Shown here one piece after another: positions 44,712 through 53,770 of a DNA stretch of 64,000 nucleotides. Within the stretch, counting starts at the first letter, position 1. Each line of letters begins with the position of its first letter. This DNA is from DASXVU01 sp963732855. Lineage in GTDB: Archaea; Thermoplasmatota; Thermoplasmata; Methanomassiliicoccales; UBA472. The position numbers and the translations under genes are program-made. The stretch is taken from NCBI GenBank assembly GCA_963732855.1, contig CAVTBB010000003.1, positions 1-64,000 on the forward strand. Direction: 5' to 3'. The notes below the pieces were generated by a model. That model had not been told where the DNA came from. It saw only the letters and a list, made by a program, of their open reading frames with translations, and did no database searches.

Positions 44712-44798
44712 GTCGATGTTTGACCTCACTACCATTTCCTGTTCTTTCCTATTCGACCGAAGGAACGTTCAAATGCGACCCGCCAATTACCTTGGCAG

Positions 44799-45716
44799 AT
44801 GGACGGAACCGATCTGCAATTGATCAGGATGCTGATGTTCGAGCCTAGGCTTCACTACCGAGAGCTGGCTGATCGTCTGAATATATCCGTACAAGCGGTC
44901 CATCGACGTATCCAGACCCTCATGGAAGAGAGGATAATCCTCGGTTTTGGCACGAACATTTCGCTCCGTCATCTCAAAGCGGTTGAGGTGATGATACAAG
45001 GAACATCAGGCTTCGAGTCCCGGGACGATATGATCGCTAGCCTTCATTCCAGCGACCGGATCTCCCAGGTGCTCTTCGGCAGCGGTAATGTGACCTTTGT
45101 TACCGCGCTTCTGAAGGATATTATTGAACTGGAGACATTCGTCGCGTTCGTCAGCAGGGTCGCATCCATGCCTGAACCTCGAGTGGCCATTGTCTCCCAT
45201 GGATTGGTGGGAAAGGACGTAAAGGCAGAGAATCCAACCGCTAGATCGGATCTCTCTCCTTTGGACAAGAGGATAATCGCGTCGATGAATAAGGACGCGC
45301 GTAAAGCGGTGGCGGAAGTGGCCAACGAACTGAACGTGACCGCGACAACCGTGAAGCGGCGACTGGAGAGGATGATCGAGGAGGGTTCGATAGAATTCGC
45401 GCTCGGACTTCATCCCGGACTATCGGGTGACATTATCACCATTATGAACGTGATCCTGAGGGATGGCTCAGACAAGGTGGCGGTCGGGAACGAATTCGTC
45501 CAGAGGTTCAATCCGACGGTCGGTTATTACCGAACGTTCAGCAACATACCTGAAATGATCGTGATGCTGGCATGGACCAAGACCCTCAAAGACCTGGAGA
45601 TCCTCCTGATGGAGGTAGAGAAGAATCCCAAGGTGCGCTCGGCGGTCCCTCACATCATCTATGCCGGACGTTATTTCGAAACATGGCGTGAGCGCTTATT
45701 GGAAAATCTGAAATAG
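44799..45716 (+). CDS. regulator with two AsnC-type HTH domains
   Basis: 305 residues with tandem repeats: an HTH at about 3-50 (LIRMLMFEPRLHYRELADRLNISVQAVHRRIQTLMEE) and another at about 150-205 (LDKRIIASMNKDARKAVAEVANELNVTATTVKRRLERMIEEGSI), each with a following alpha/beta stretch. This is an internally duplicated Lrp/AsnC-like protein, a type seen in archaea. Its ligand and targets are unknown. Small membrane protein and flavodoxin-like genes follow on the same strand. Confidence 0.82.
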   Translation: MDGTDLQLIRMLMFEPRLHYRELADRLNISVQAVHRRIQTLMEERIILGFGTNISLRHLKAVEVMIQGTSGFESRDDMIASLHSSDRISQVLFGSGNVTFVTALLKDIIELETFVAFVSRVASMPEPRVAIVSHGLVGKDVKAENPTARSDLSPLDKRIIASMNKDARKAVAEVANELNVTATTVKRRLERMIEEGSIEFALGLHPGLSGDIITIMNVILRDGSDKVAVGNEFVQRFNPTVGYYRTFSNIPEMIVMLAWTKTLKDLEILLMEVEKNPKVRSAVPHIIYAGRYFETWRERLLENLK

Positions 45717-45855
45717 CCAGTCAACTAGGATGAGGCATCTTTCAACGGGTTTGTTGAAAAACAGATTCTTTTTTGACATGAATATGTGTATCTTTCATCC
45801 GGACCGTGAACATGGGAATATCACCCCGGCAGGCATCCTTGTCCCTGTGACAAAC

Positions 45856-46311
45856 ATGAAGTTCACACAGAATGTAAATGGCAAGGTTAAGGCGGGTTGG
45901 ATGATGGGACTGTTCTTGGTCGTTCACGGGTTGATACATTACGGTGTCGCCGCAGCTCCGAACCCTGAAGGATCAACTGGCGCCTGGATGCTGAACCCAT
46001 CGACATCGGTGTTCTCGATGCTGGGTCTCGGGACCGACCTCATCACCGGGATTGGCATCGCGCTGGTTGGGGTGGCGACGATTGGTTTCATCCTGTCCGG
46101 AATCGGCATCCTGACCCGAAGATGGGAAAAGGTAAGGAACGACATGATCGTGATATCGTCACTTATTTCCCTCGCCGCGCTATTGGGATTCTTCAACATC
46201 TATTGGGTGGCAGCCATAGGGATCGACGTGGTGTTGATCGCGCTATTCGCCTCCGACCCAGTGGCGAGGACATCCCCCCAAAACAGCGATCGCGGAGTAG
46301 GATCAACATGA
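45856..46311 (+). CDS. four-helix membrane protein
   Basis: About 151 residues with four hydrophobic helices: GWMMGLFLVVHGLIHYGVAA, TDLITGIGIALVGVATIGFILSGIGIL, MIVISSLISLAALLGFFNIYW and AIGIDVVLIALFA. Not recognised. The ATG at 45856 (MKFTQNVNGKVKAG) gives a normal short cytosolic start; earlier in-frame ATGs add 42 residues unlike a membrane protein start. Overlaps the flavodoxin-like gene start by four bases, so they are coupled. Confidence 0.65.
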   Translation: MKFTQNVNGKVKAGWMMGLFLVVHGLIHYGVAAAPNPEGSTGAWMLNPSTSVFSMLGLGTDLITGIGIALVGVATIGFILSGIGILTRRWEKVRNDMIVISSLISLAALLGFFNIYWVAAIGIDVVLIALFASDPVARTSPQNSDRGVGST

Positions 46312-47072
46312 AGGTACTGGCAATAATGGGCAGCCCGAAAGGCAAGGGTTATGGGCTTGAGATCGCCCAGGCAATCGAAAAGCGAATGAATGCCCATGGT
46401 CAGGTAGAATTCGACTACCTCATGCTGAAGGATGCGAACCTGGGCCTTTGCCGGGGCTGTTTCATCTGCGTCTCCCGGGGCGAGGACAAGTGCCCGATGA
46501 AGGAGGACCGGATCGCCATCGAGAAGCGAATGGAGGCGGCTGATGGCATGCTCCTGGTCTCCCCCGGGTACGTGCAGGACGTGTCCTGGCTGATGAAGAA
46601 CTTCATGGACCGGTTCGCTTACACCCACCATAGGCCCAAACTCTTCGGGAAGAAGATCATGCTGGTGGCCAACGGCGGTGCGGGGTTGAAGAGGACCATC
46701 AAGACGCTACGCATGGCGATTGGCGGACCGGAGATAGTCTCCGAGCTCCAGGCTCTGAAGCTCCCTTGGCCCATGAATGACCGGGCCATCGAGAAGAATC
46801 AGGCCAGAATGGAGAAGGCGACAGACCGATTCTACACCGAACTGCAGAGGAGGGAGCCCAAGGTCACGTTCGGATCTTACATGGGATTTCGATTCTTCAA
46901 GTCGGTGGCAGACTCGACAAAGGAGTACCTTCCGGCGGACTATGAGTACTACAAGGACATGGACCAATACTACTACCCCACCAAGATCGGATTGGGCAAG
47001 AGGATTGGCTCCTCGATCATGATCGGTATTCTGAAGAGAGTCATGAAGGACATGGCACCCAGAGAGGATTGA
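46308..47072 (+). CDS. NADPH-dependent FMN reductase / flavodoxin-like protein
   Basis: 254 residues. MKVLAIMGSPKGKGYGLEIAQAIEKRM is the FMN phosphate-binding start, LCRGCFICVSRGEDKCPMKED is the cysteine segment of iron-sulfur flavoproteins, and LLVSPGYVQDVSWLMKNFMDRF the flavin loop. The three-cysteine pattern is similar to, but not clearly, a cluster-binding motif. The extra C-terminal 80 residues (FGSYMGFRFFKSVADSTKEYLPADYEYY) are longer than in minimal flavodoxins. Probably an electron carrier or reductase. Confidence 0.85.
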   Translation: MKVLAIMGSPKGKGYGLEIAQAIEKRMNAHGQVEFDYLMLKDANLGLCRGCFICVSRGEDKCPMKEDRIAIEKRMEAADGMLLVSPGYVQDVSWLMKNFMDRFAYTHHRPKLFGKKIMLVANGGAGLKRTIKTLRMAIGGPEIVSELQALKLPWPMNDRAIEKNQARMEKATDRFYTELQRREPKVTFGSYMGFRFFKSVADSTKEYLPADYEYYKDMDQYYYPTKIGLGKRIGSSIMIGILKRVMKDMAPRED

Positions 47073-47078
47073 TAGCGA

Positions 47079-47429
47079 ATGGCACTGAATCATCTGGATC
47101 TTGGAGACATCATAGCCAAGGCCAGAGACTCTGAGGGAGGGGAAACCTATCTCAATCTGCACACGAGCGGAAGCGGCAGGCTGGGTTTGTGCGTAAGCAC
47201 TTCGGAAGAAAAATCGGACTTTGTCCTAGAGTTGTTGGTCCGCATCCTCGGGAGCGGTTCCCGGGTCGATCTGGACAAGATCTATCACGGACTCGAGATT
47301 GCCCAAGCGGCCGAACGACAGGGGTTCGAACTATCCAGTCAGGGCGATGGCTGGATATATTGCCATAAAAAAGTAGTGCTGGAGGATATCGAAGGCCAGT
47401 GCGACGCCATCAGTCGACTGATCGAATGA
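47079..47429 (+). CDS. hypothetical protein, 116 residues
   Basis: Soluble, acidic, mixed alpha/beta (LHTSGSGRLGLCVSTSEEKSDFVLELLVRILGSGSRVDLDKI). No motif recognised. It lies six bases behind the flavodoxin-like gene and probably shares its transcript. The 3' end faces the CDF exporter gene. Confidence 0.6.
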   Translation: MALNHLDLGDIIAKARDSEGGETYLNLHTSGSGRLGLCVSTSEEKSDFVLELLVRILGSGSRVDLDKIYHGLEIAQAAERQGFELSSQGDGWIYCHKKVVLEDIEGQCDAISRLIE

Positions 47430-47469
47430 TCTGGTTTTAGGGTCGACCGGACGGCGCCCTTTATCGGAC

Positions 47470-48915
47470 CTAGCCAGTCACCCCTCCTTGCGTGATCAGC
47501 TCGGCCTTGCTGCTCGGTTCCATGTGGATCGATATGACATCAACCTCCGGATGCTTGGCCCTGATGGCCCCCTCTAGCTTCTCTGCGACATCGTGCGCCT
47601 GCTTCACGCTATTAGTGCTTCCAAAAGAACAGCACATGCCGACCCGGATCTTTTCCTCTGTCTTCTGGACGGAGATTCGGGTCACATCCAGTATCTCTGG
47701 GAATGTGCCGACCAGTTGTTTGATGGAACGGGCGATGCCTTCTTCGCCCACGCGAGTGCTCTTCAGGCCACAGGAATGGCAGTCGGACGGTTCGATGTGG
47801 GTGGTGACCGTGGTTATGCGCTGGTCAAGGGTCTTGATGCGGTTCTCCAGACGGGTTGCGATGGCGTGTGCCTTGTCCAGAGAGAGCTCCCCATCTAGTT
47901 CAAGATGGAAATCGACCTCCAGCTCCTCTCCGAAATCATTGTCGAACTCGGAAACGTTAATGTTGTGAACGGTCTTGACCTCCTCGAAGTCGGCCGCCTC
48001 GCTCCGAATCCTGTCGACTAGGTCGGTCGGTTCGACACAAAAAGGTTCCGCGTTCACCATTATGACAGCGTTTTCGACCCGCTCTCTGATCCTTTCAGTG
48101 AATTCGTCGGTGACCCTGTGCGCCTGTTCCAAGGGCACCACTTTGTCGATAAAAACGGTACATTCGATGTAGACCTTTGGGCCGGTCTCCCTGACCCGAA
48201 CATGATCGACCCCCCTGATATCCTTAATGCTCATAGCCTCGTTTGCTACCAACTCTGATATCCCCTCAGGGGCACCGTCCATGAGGGTATGGATGGACCG
48301 TTTCCAAAGCCGGTAACCGATTAACGCGGTAATCACTCCGACACCTAGTGCAGATACGGAATCGAACGCGCGGAACTCGATCGGTATCGCTCCAGATGTG
48401 GCAGCCATCGTGATCGCGATGCCGATAACGACGACAACGGAGGATATCAGGTCGGTGGAGAAGTGGATCGCATCCGCCTCAAGCGCTTGCGACTTGTACC
48501 GCTTCGCCATTTTATGGAGGGCCTTAGATCGGGTATAGTCGACGATGATGGAGAAAACCATTACGCCAATCGCGATATAAGTTACGTCCACCTGGACCGG
48601 GGATATGAGGCGATGGATCGCCTCGTAAACGATCCACCCACAGGTAACGAATAGAAGAGCGGTCTCGAACAGGCTCGAGAGCGACTCGACCTTCTCATGA
48701 CCGTAGTTATGGTCCGCGTCTGCAGGGCGATCTGCCATGCGTACTGCCGCCAAAGTTACAAAGGCGGCGATGAGGTCAATACTCGAGTGTAGAGCCTCCG
48801 ACAGGATGCCTAAACTGTTGGTCCAAACGGCCACGACTATCTTCGTGCCCACCAGTCCAATGGCGGCGATGACCGAGAAGAATGCCACATTCTCTTTGGG
48901 AGTCAAAACCGGCAC
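47470..48915 (-). CDS. cation diffusion facilitator with repeated C-terminal domain
   Basis: 481 residues. The membrane part (about 1-210) has the metal-site pairs HSSID (H43, D47) and HFSTD (H151, D155), the His/Asp pattern of zinc, iron or manganese exporters. The cytosolic tail is unusually long, about 270 residues, and seems to contain three dimerisation modules, seen from repeats of HRVTDEFTERIRERVEN, HAIATRLENRIKTLDQRI and HDVAEKLEGAIRAKHPEVD, each followed by a strand with I-HMEPS-like ends (TTHIEPSD, SIHMEPSS). Ordinary family members have one. A CHSC pair between modules two and three could bind metal. Confidence 0.9.
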   Translation of the reverse strand: MPVLTPKENVAFFSVIAAIGLVGTKIVVAVWTNSLGILSEALHSSIDLIAAFVTLAAVRMADRPADADHNYGHEKVESLSSLFETALLFVTCGWIVYEAIHRLISPVQVDVTYIAIGVMVFSIIVDYTRSKALHKMAKRYKSQALEADAIHFSTDLISSVVVVIGIAITMAATSGAIPIEFRAFDSVSALGVGVITALIGYRLWKRSIHTLMDGAPEGISELVANEAMSIKDIRGVDHVRVRETGPKVYIECTVFIDKVVPLEQAHRVTDEFTERIRERVENAVIMVNAEPFCVEPTDLVDRIRSEAADFEEVKTVHNINVSEFDNDFGEELEVDFHLELDGELSLDKAHAIATRLENRIKTLDQRITTVTTHIEPSDCHSCGLKSTRVGEEGIARSIKQLVGTFPEILDVTRISVQKTEEKIRVGMCCSFGSTNSVKQAHDVAEKLEGAIRAKHPEVDVISIHMEPSSKAELITQGGVTG

Positions 48916-49564
48916 CCGCTAGACATTGATATCAGAATCTTTGATAGTAACATAAAGCTTTTCTATTCAACCATCGAGAATAATTTAGGCTGGCCTAATG
49001 AAGAACTCAAAGTAATCTAGTACATCCTTCAGACCAAAAACAATTAGCATATCTGGCACTGGGTCTCTGGAATGAAAAACGAGTGGGATCGAGAACCATC
49101 AGCTGTTGATGCCCGACACATTTGTCGATTGGTAGATCCAACCGAGATATTGTAGGTCCCCGTCATTGATCGCATACCTACGACCATCGGCAGGTCACTG
49201 GGATGGGATTGGAGGTTCGTCATCTCACGATGTCGAAGTCCGCGGTGGGTATCGTGAAGATTGCCACATACGTCGTTTATCCCTCGATCGTTTCCTTCCA
49301 CCAATAGATCGGATCCAGTCGTATCATCTTGACGCGAGCAGCCATTCTAGATTCGATCAATTTCAGAGCCGTTACCTGCGCTGAGTTGATGTCGGACAAG
49401 GTTGTCACGACACTGCCGAAATGCGACTCCAGCAGGCTGAGGCATTTCAGAGACGGAATCAGAATAGACCATCGGTCAAGGAGGGGGTCACGCCCCCGGA
49501 AATGATCATGGGAAGAAAGTAATTAATCCGATCCAAACCATTCCCTCGCCACCCTTGGGGAGTC
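48916..49564. other. 650-base gap with possible minus-strand gene remnant
   Basis: Minus-strand fragments look protein-like in shifting frames: RVKMIRLDPIYWWKETIEG near 49340-49280, YAINDGDLQYLGWIYQST near 49180-49120 and PDMLIVFGLKDVLDYFEFF near 49050-48990. They could be a broken gene reading toward the CDF exporter. No intact frame or recognised family; the ABC transporter gene's promoter should lie in the last 100 bases. Confidence 0.25.
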
Positions 49565-50533
49565 ATGAAGATGAAAGGATCGGGAGAGGCCCAGCAGTTA
49601 CTGGAGATCAGGTCGGTCACGAAACATTACGGAGATTTCGTGGCGCTCAAAGATGTCTCGTTCAGCGTGAGCAGCGGGGAGATCTTCGGATACATCGGAC
49701 CAAACGGTTCCGGCAAGACAACTACGATCAAGATGCTGGTGGGGCTGCTGACCGATTTTGAAGGAGACATACGTTTCCAAGGCAATTCCATTCGAGACAA
49801 TAAGATGCTGATCAATAAGGAGCTTGGATATCTGCCACAGAACATCGGATTCCAAGAATGGAGGACGGTGGACCACGCGCTCTCCACCTTCGGACGCCTG
49901 TCCGGAATATCGGAGAACGAGCTTGATTCCAGCATTAGGACGGCACTTGAACGGGTCGGCATATCTGACCTCAGGCACAAGAAGATCAATCAGCTGTCAG
50001 GCGGAACGGTGCAGAAGGTAGGCATGGCGCAAGCCATATTGCACCAGCCTTCTGTACTGATACTTGACGAACCAATGACGGGCCTGGACCCCACCGCCCG
50101 CTTCGAGTTCAAGAAGATATTTCATGACCTCCGGAAGGAAGGGTCGACCATTCTGTTCTCATCGCATATCTTGAGCGATGTTCAGGATCTTGCAGACCGG
50201 ATCGGCTTCCTTAGCCGCGGCCACCTTGGTTATGTCGGATCGATGTCGGAGATCGAAGAACGGGTCAACGCTCCCAAGCAGGTCGAGATAATATTGGCTG
50301 CCGGCTCTATCCCCTGGTCAGGATCAGAGCTCAAGGATGGGATCGAGGTCATCGGTCGACCCGAGCCTGGACGCTTCATCATTTGCCTGACACCGGGAGC
50401 TGATCTGGATCAGGTGATCGACTCGCTGATACGGGACATACTGGCGCATGGTTGCCGGATCCGCAAGATCGCTCCAATCGTTCCTACGCTCGAGGACATC
50501 TACGTCAACTATCTGGCAGGGGTGAAGGCATGA
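49565..50533 (+). CDS. ABC transporter ATPase
   Basis: 322 residues. Walker A IGPNGSGKTTTIKML, Q-loop LPQNIGF, signature LSGGTVQKVGMAQAIL, Walker B LILDEPMTGLDP and the SSHILSDV switch are all intact. The C-terminal 80 residues, with ILAAGSIPWSGSEL, are the usual extension of ABC-2 type exporters. Pairs with the permease that overlaps its stop by four bases. Export substrate unknown. Confidence 0.93.
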   Translation: MKMKGSGEAQQLLEIRSVTKHYGDFVALKDVSFSVSSGEIFGYIGPNGSGKTTTIKMLVGLLTDFEGDIRFQGNSIRDNKMLINKELGYLPQNIGFQEWRTVDHALSTFGRLSGISENELDSSIRTALERVGISDLRHKKINQLSGGTVQKVGMAQAILHQPSVLILDEPMTGLDPTARFEFKKIFHDLRKEGSTILFSSHILSDVQDLADRIGFLSRGHLGYVGSMSEIEERVNAPKQVEIILAAGSIPWSGSELKDGIEVIGRPEPGRFIICLTPGADLDQVIDSLIRDILAHGCRIRKIAPIVPTLEDIYVNYLAGVKA

Positions 50534-51186
50534 ACCTTGGTCTGCTATTCCGGGACGAGCTCAAGGGCTTTTACAAATCCAAGGTCATGCTCACGTTATG
50601 GGTAGGGCTGCCGCTGCTCACCCTGATAATCTATTTCGCCTCGCCGACCAGCCAGGGGATGTCGCTCGCTTCGTTCACAGCCATCATCATCGGGTCCATC
50701 GGCGGAATGCTGGCGGCGGCGATGCTCGTATCATCGATAATCACTGAGAAAAGCAGGCACGTTTTCGACCTTTTCGTCATTCGGCCGGTTAAGCGCAGTG
50801 ACATCGTGCTGTCCAAGTTCCTGGCCACATATGTGTGCGTGACCGCAGCGGGCATCATTGCGCTTGTGTTCGGCATCGTTTTCGATCTAGTCCGGAATGG
50901 CTCACTCCAGACGGATATCTTATCGGTCTCGTTCAACGCCCTTATCATGGCCATATCGATGACCGCCATCGCCTGCTCCGCCGGGGTCCTGATCGGGTTC
51001 TTGGCCAATACGATGCTCACAGGAATCGTCCTGGTCATCTACGGGGCGAACCAGCTTTCGGTAGTCGCTGCACTCCCGGGGTTGTTGTTGCCGAACGAAC
51101 CGCTCCTGCCATTGATCCCCGGGATAGCTATCTCGGTTGTCCTACTGGCCCTTACAATAAGAATGTTCAATCGCAAGCAGCTCTGA
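50530..51186 (+). CDS. ABC-2 type transporter permease
   Basis: 218 residues with six membrane helices, beginning MNLGLLFRDELKGFYKSKVM. The short intracellular loop ITEKSRHVFDLFVIRPVKRSDIVLSKFLA is typical of ABC-2 permeases of the NatB/gliding type. ATG at 50530 overlaps the ATPase stop. An upstream in-frame start would only repeat ATPase sequence. Confidence 0.88.
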   Translation: MNLGLLFRDELKGFYKSKVMLTLWVGLPLLTLIIYFASPTSQGMSLASFTAIIIGSIGGMLAAAMLVSSIITEKSRHVFDLFVIRPVKRSDIVLSKFLATYVCVTAAGIIALVFGIVFDLVRNGSLQTDILSVSFNALIMAISMTAIACSAGVLIGFLANTMLTGIVLVIYGANQLSVVAALPGLLLPNEPLLPLIPGIAISVVLLALTIRMFNRKQL

Positions 51187-51386
51187 CATGAGGGACGTAA
51201 GGGCTCCATTGATCTTGTGCGCAGTCCCGACCAACAGGTCTGGCCGTTTCGGAAGAATGGGAATCCTCCCGATGGTTCGCCTTGGTGTGAGAGTAAGTTG
51301 GGATCTGAGAATCATTGCAAAAGTTTGATTACTCTATCACCCCTGTTCCATCAAGAGAAATATTGAAAATTTAAATGGGGTGCACA

Positions 51387-53765
51387 ATGAAACCATTGTA
51401 CAAGGTCATCATCGTCCTTGTTGCAGCGATAGTTCTGGTCTCTGCCCTGGCCAGTGCATTCAATCAGATCGCCACATCGCCGATCCTGACCAAAAACCTG
51501 AATACGCAGGACAGAGACCAGGATCTGCCCATCCCTCGTGAAATACCGGATTTAAACATCACCGATCCGAAGCAGAACCACCGACTGCCCGATCTAAACG
51601 ATACGGTCGTACCGCCTAAGATCGATAACGGCATGGTGCCGAACGCCACCGGTTCCCAAAACCTCACCGGCAAAACGAACGTCAGCGGTACCGTTTTCGT
51701 TGATCAGAACGGGGACGGGATCGCGGACCCGGGAGAAGTACAACCGAACGTAGGGGTGGAGCTGTTCGATCAGAACGGGACCTTGATAGCAACCACCCAG
51801 ACCGATGAGAATGGCAACTACACGTTCACTGGGATCGATCCCGGAAAGTATAATGTCAGCACATTCCCCGGAACCAACGGGAATGTTACCGGGGGCGGCA
51901 ATCAGACCATAGAAGTGGTGGATGGACCGATACAGGACGTCGACCTCAACCCGTCCCCCCAAGAGGCCGCCAACCCGACGATCGACACCGTGACCGACAT
52001 CGTCACATCAATGGACCTGGTGAAGAAGGGGGTCCTATTCCCTGTCGGTGGGACTGTGGCGACTTCTTCTGGTACACCGATCACGGGGATTCCGGTCATG
52101 GTCTTCGTTTCCGAGAACAAGACCGCCTCTGAACGTTATTTCATCGGGGCGGGCATCGTTCAGAATGGACAATTCATCGCAAGCTGCATGATCCCCGACG
52201 AACTGAAACTGGGCAACTACCAGCTGATCGCTCGTTCCCTGGGAAATGACACCTACAAGCCGTCCGAGAGCGATCCACCGGTGAAGGTCACTGACGAGTC
52301 CAGGCTCACCATCGAGGCCGCTGATAGGATGATATTGGGATCGTATCTCGATCTGGTCATCACGCTCAAGGAGAACAGTTCATCGAAACCGGTCATGGGG
52401 GCGGAGGTCTCCTATTCGATAAGTCATGCCGAAGCAAATCTGATCGGAGGAACGGGCACCACCGACGAAAACGGCATTGTGACCTCGAGCTGGCTCATGA
52501 TCATTCCTGGCAATTACACCATCTCCGTCGCTTTCAAAGGAAACTCCGATCTGTATGATACAAAAGAGAACAAGACCGTTACCGTGCTCGATATCGAGGT
52601 CGATACCTCACCCGAGTACATGGTCAGAGGCTATGACAACAGACTATACGTCCTGGTCCATGCGTCGGAACTGCCAGTCCCGAACAAGACCGTGATCGTG
52701 TATCTCGAGGAATACGCTGTTGGGATCTATGAGACGGATGCTGATGGACGCTTAAATGCCACCGTCCCAGTGCCGTATTATCAGCCGCTGGGCACCTGTC
52801 ACATGACATTCGCGATAAACTCTGTTAAAAGCTGCCAGAATATTTTGACGGTCATGTCCATGACCACGATGCTGGTCAATGTCGATGGGAACAATGTCAA
52901 TGCCACGCTGCTTGACGATCACAACCGGACCATGCTCGAAATGCCGTTAGTACTGAAAAAATCAGATCAAACCGCCGTGGACATCGCGACCAGCAGGGTC
53001 GGTGCAGAATTTTCTCTGAAAGAAGACGTGGAGGCGGACTACACCGTTCTGTTCAACGGGACATCGATCTATGTGGCCTCTTCGGCGATCGTGCACTACT
53101 CTCCGACGGGATTGGGACAAGGCATAGACTGGTTAATTATTGGAGCGCTGGGCGTGATCACCGCGGCGGTAGTGGTGGGATTCCTGATATTCCGCCGGCG
53201 AAAAGATGTGGCACCGGTCGCGCAAGAAGCAGCGCCATTTCTGCCATCGCAGATGACGAGGCTACCGACGTCCCCGTACGGCCTTACCTTCCCTCAGATT
53301 GACGATGGGATGCCCCCGGTCTGGGGGGAGAATGAACCATTGCTCTTCCATATCTCGGGGGGATTGGGGGAAGTACAACTGGAATTGGACGGGAACGGTT
53401 CCAAGGTGGACCTGGATTCTGGTTCAGGATCATATATAGTGACGTTCCAGAAGGGAGAGCACCTCATCTCTGTGACCGGCCCCCTGGGGACGACCGCGGT
53501 AATGGTCCGGGTGGTGAACTACCGGGAAGAGACCGTCCGTTTGTACCGTTCGGCATTCGATACCTGGAATACCGAAGGCAACGGTATATCCGATTCAATG
53601 ACCCCGAGAGAACTGCAGTCAGCAATCGAGAGGCGGCTGGACTGTTCAATGCACGGACAATTAGATGTGGTAATATCCCTATTCGAGATCGCCCAGTTCA
53701 GCCAACGGCCCATCGGTCGGCCGGAGTATGAAAGCATGTTCCGAGCATCGGACAAGGTGAGCTGA
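51387..53765 (+). CDS. large membrane-anchored surface protein of a MoxR-DUF58 cluster
   Basis: About 792 residues. A hydrophobic N-terminal segment (VIIVLVAAIVLVSALASAF) is followed by an SdrD/CnaB-like domain (GTVFVDQNGDGIADPGEVQPN...YTFTGIDPGKY, about 90-170), several Ig-like beta domains, a membrane helix (WLIIGALGVITAAVVVGFLIF, about 585-607) with RRRK stop-transfer, and a cytosolic C-terminus that resembles DUF4129 (YRSAFDTWNTEGNGISDSMTPRELQSAIE). Many N-x-S/T sites suggest glycosylation. ATG at 51387 fits a TATA-like AAATATTG near 51357; an ATG 12 bases earlier lies inside another TATA-like stretch. The four genes behind it form one operon. Confidence 0.8.
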   Translation: MKPLYKVIIVLVAAIVLVSALASAFNQIATSPILTKNLNTQDRDQDLPIPREIPDLNITDPKQNHRLPDLNDTVVPPKIDNGMVPNATGSQNLTGKTNVSGTVFVDQNGDGIADPGEVQPNVGVELFDQNGTLIATTQTDENGNYTFTGIDPGKYNVSTFPGTNGNVTGGGNQTIEVVDGPIQDVDLNPSPQEAANPTIDTVTDIVTSMDLVKKGVLFPVGGTVATSSGTPITGIPVMVFVSENKTASERYFIGAGIVQNGQFIASCMIPDELKLGNYQLIARSLGNDTYKPSESDPPVKVTDESRLTIEAADRMILGSYLDLVITLKENSSSKPVMGAEVSYSISHAEANLIGGTGTTDENGIVTSSWLMIIPGNYTISVAFKGNSDLYDTKENKTVTVLDIEVDTSPEYMVRGYDNRLYVLVHASELPVPNKTVIVYLEEYAVGIYETDADGRLNATVPVPYYQPLGTCHMTFAINSVKSCQNILTVMSMTTMLVNVDGNNVNATLLDDHNRTMLEMPLVLKKSDQTAVDIATSRVGAEFSLKEDVEADYTVLFNGTSIYVASSAIVHYSPTGLGQGIDWLIIGALGVITAAVVVGFLIFRRRKDVAPVAQEAAPFLPSQMTRLPTSPYGLTFPQIDDGMPPVWGENEPLLFHISGGLGEVQLELDGNGSKVDLDSGSGSYIVTFQKGEHLISVTGPLGTTAVMVRVVNYREETVRLYRSAFDTWNTEGNGISDSMTPRELQSAIERRLDCSMHGQLDVVISLFEIAQFSQRPIGRPEYESMFRASDKVS

Positions 53766-53770
53766 GCCCA

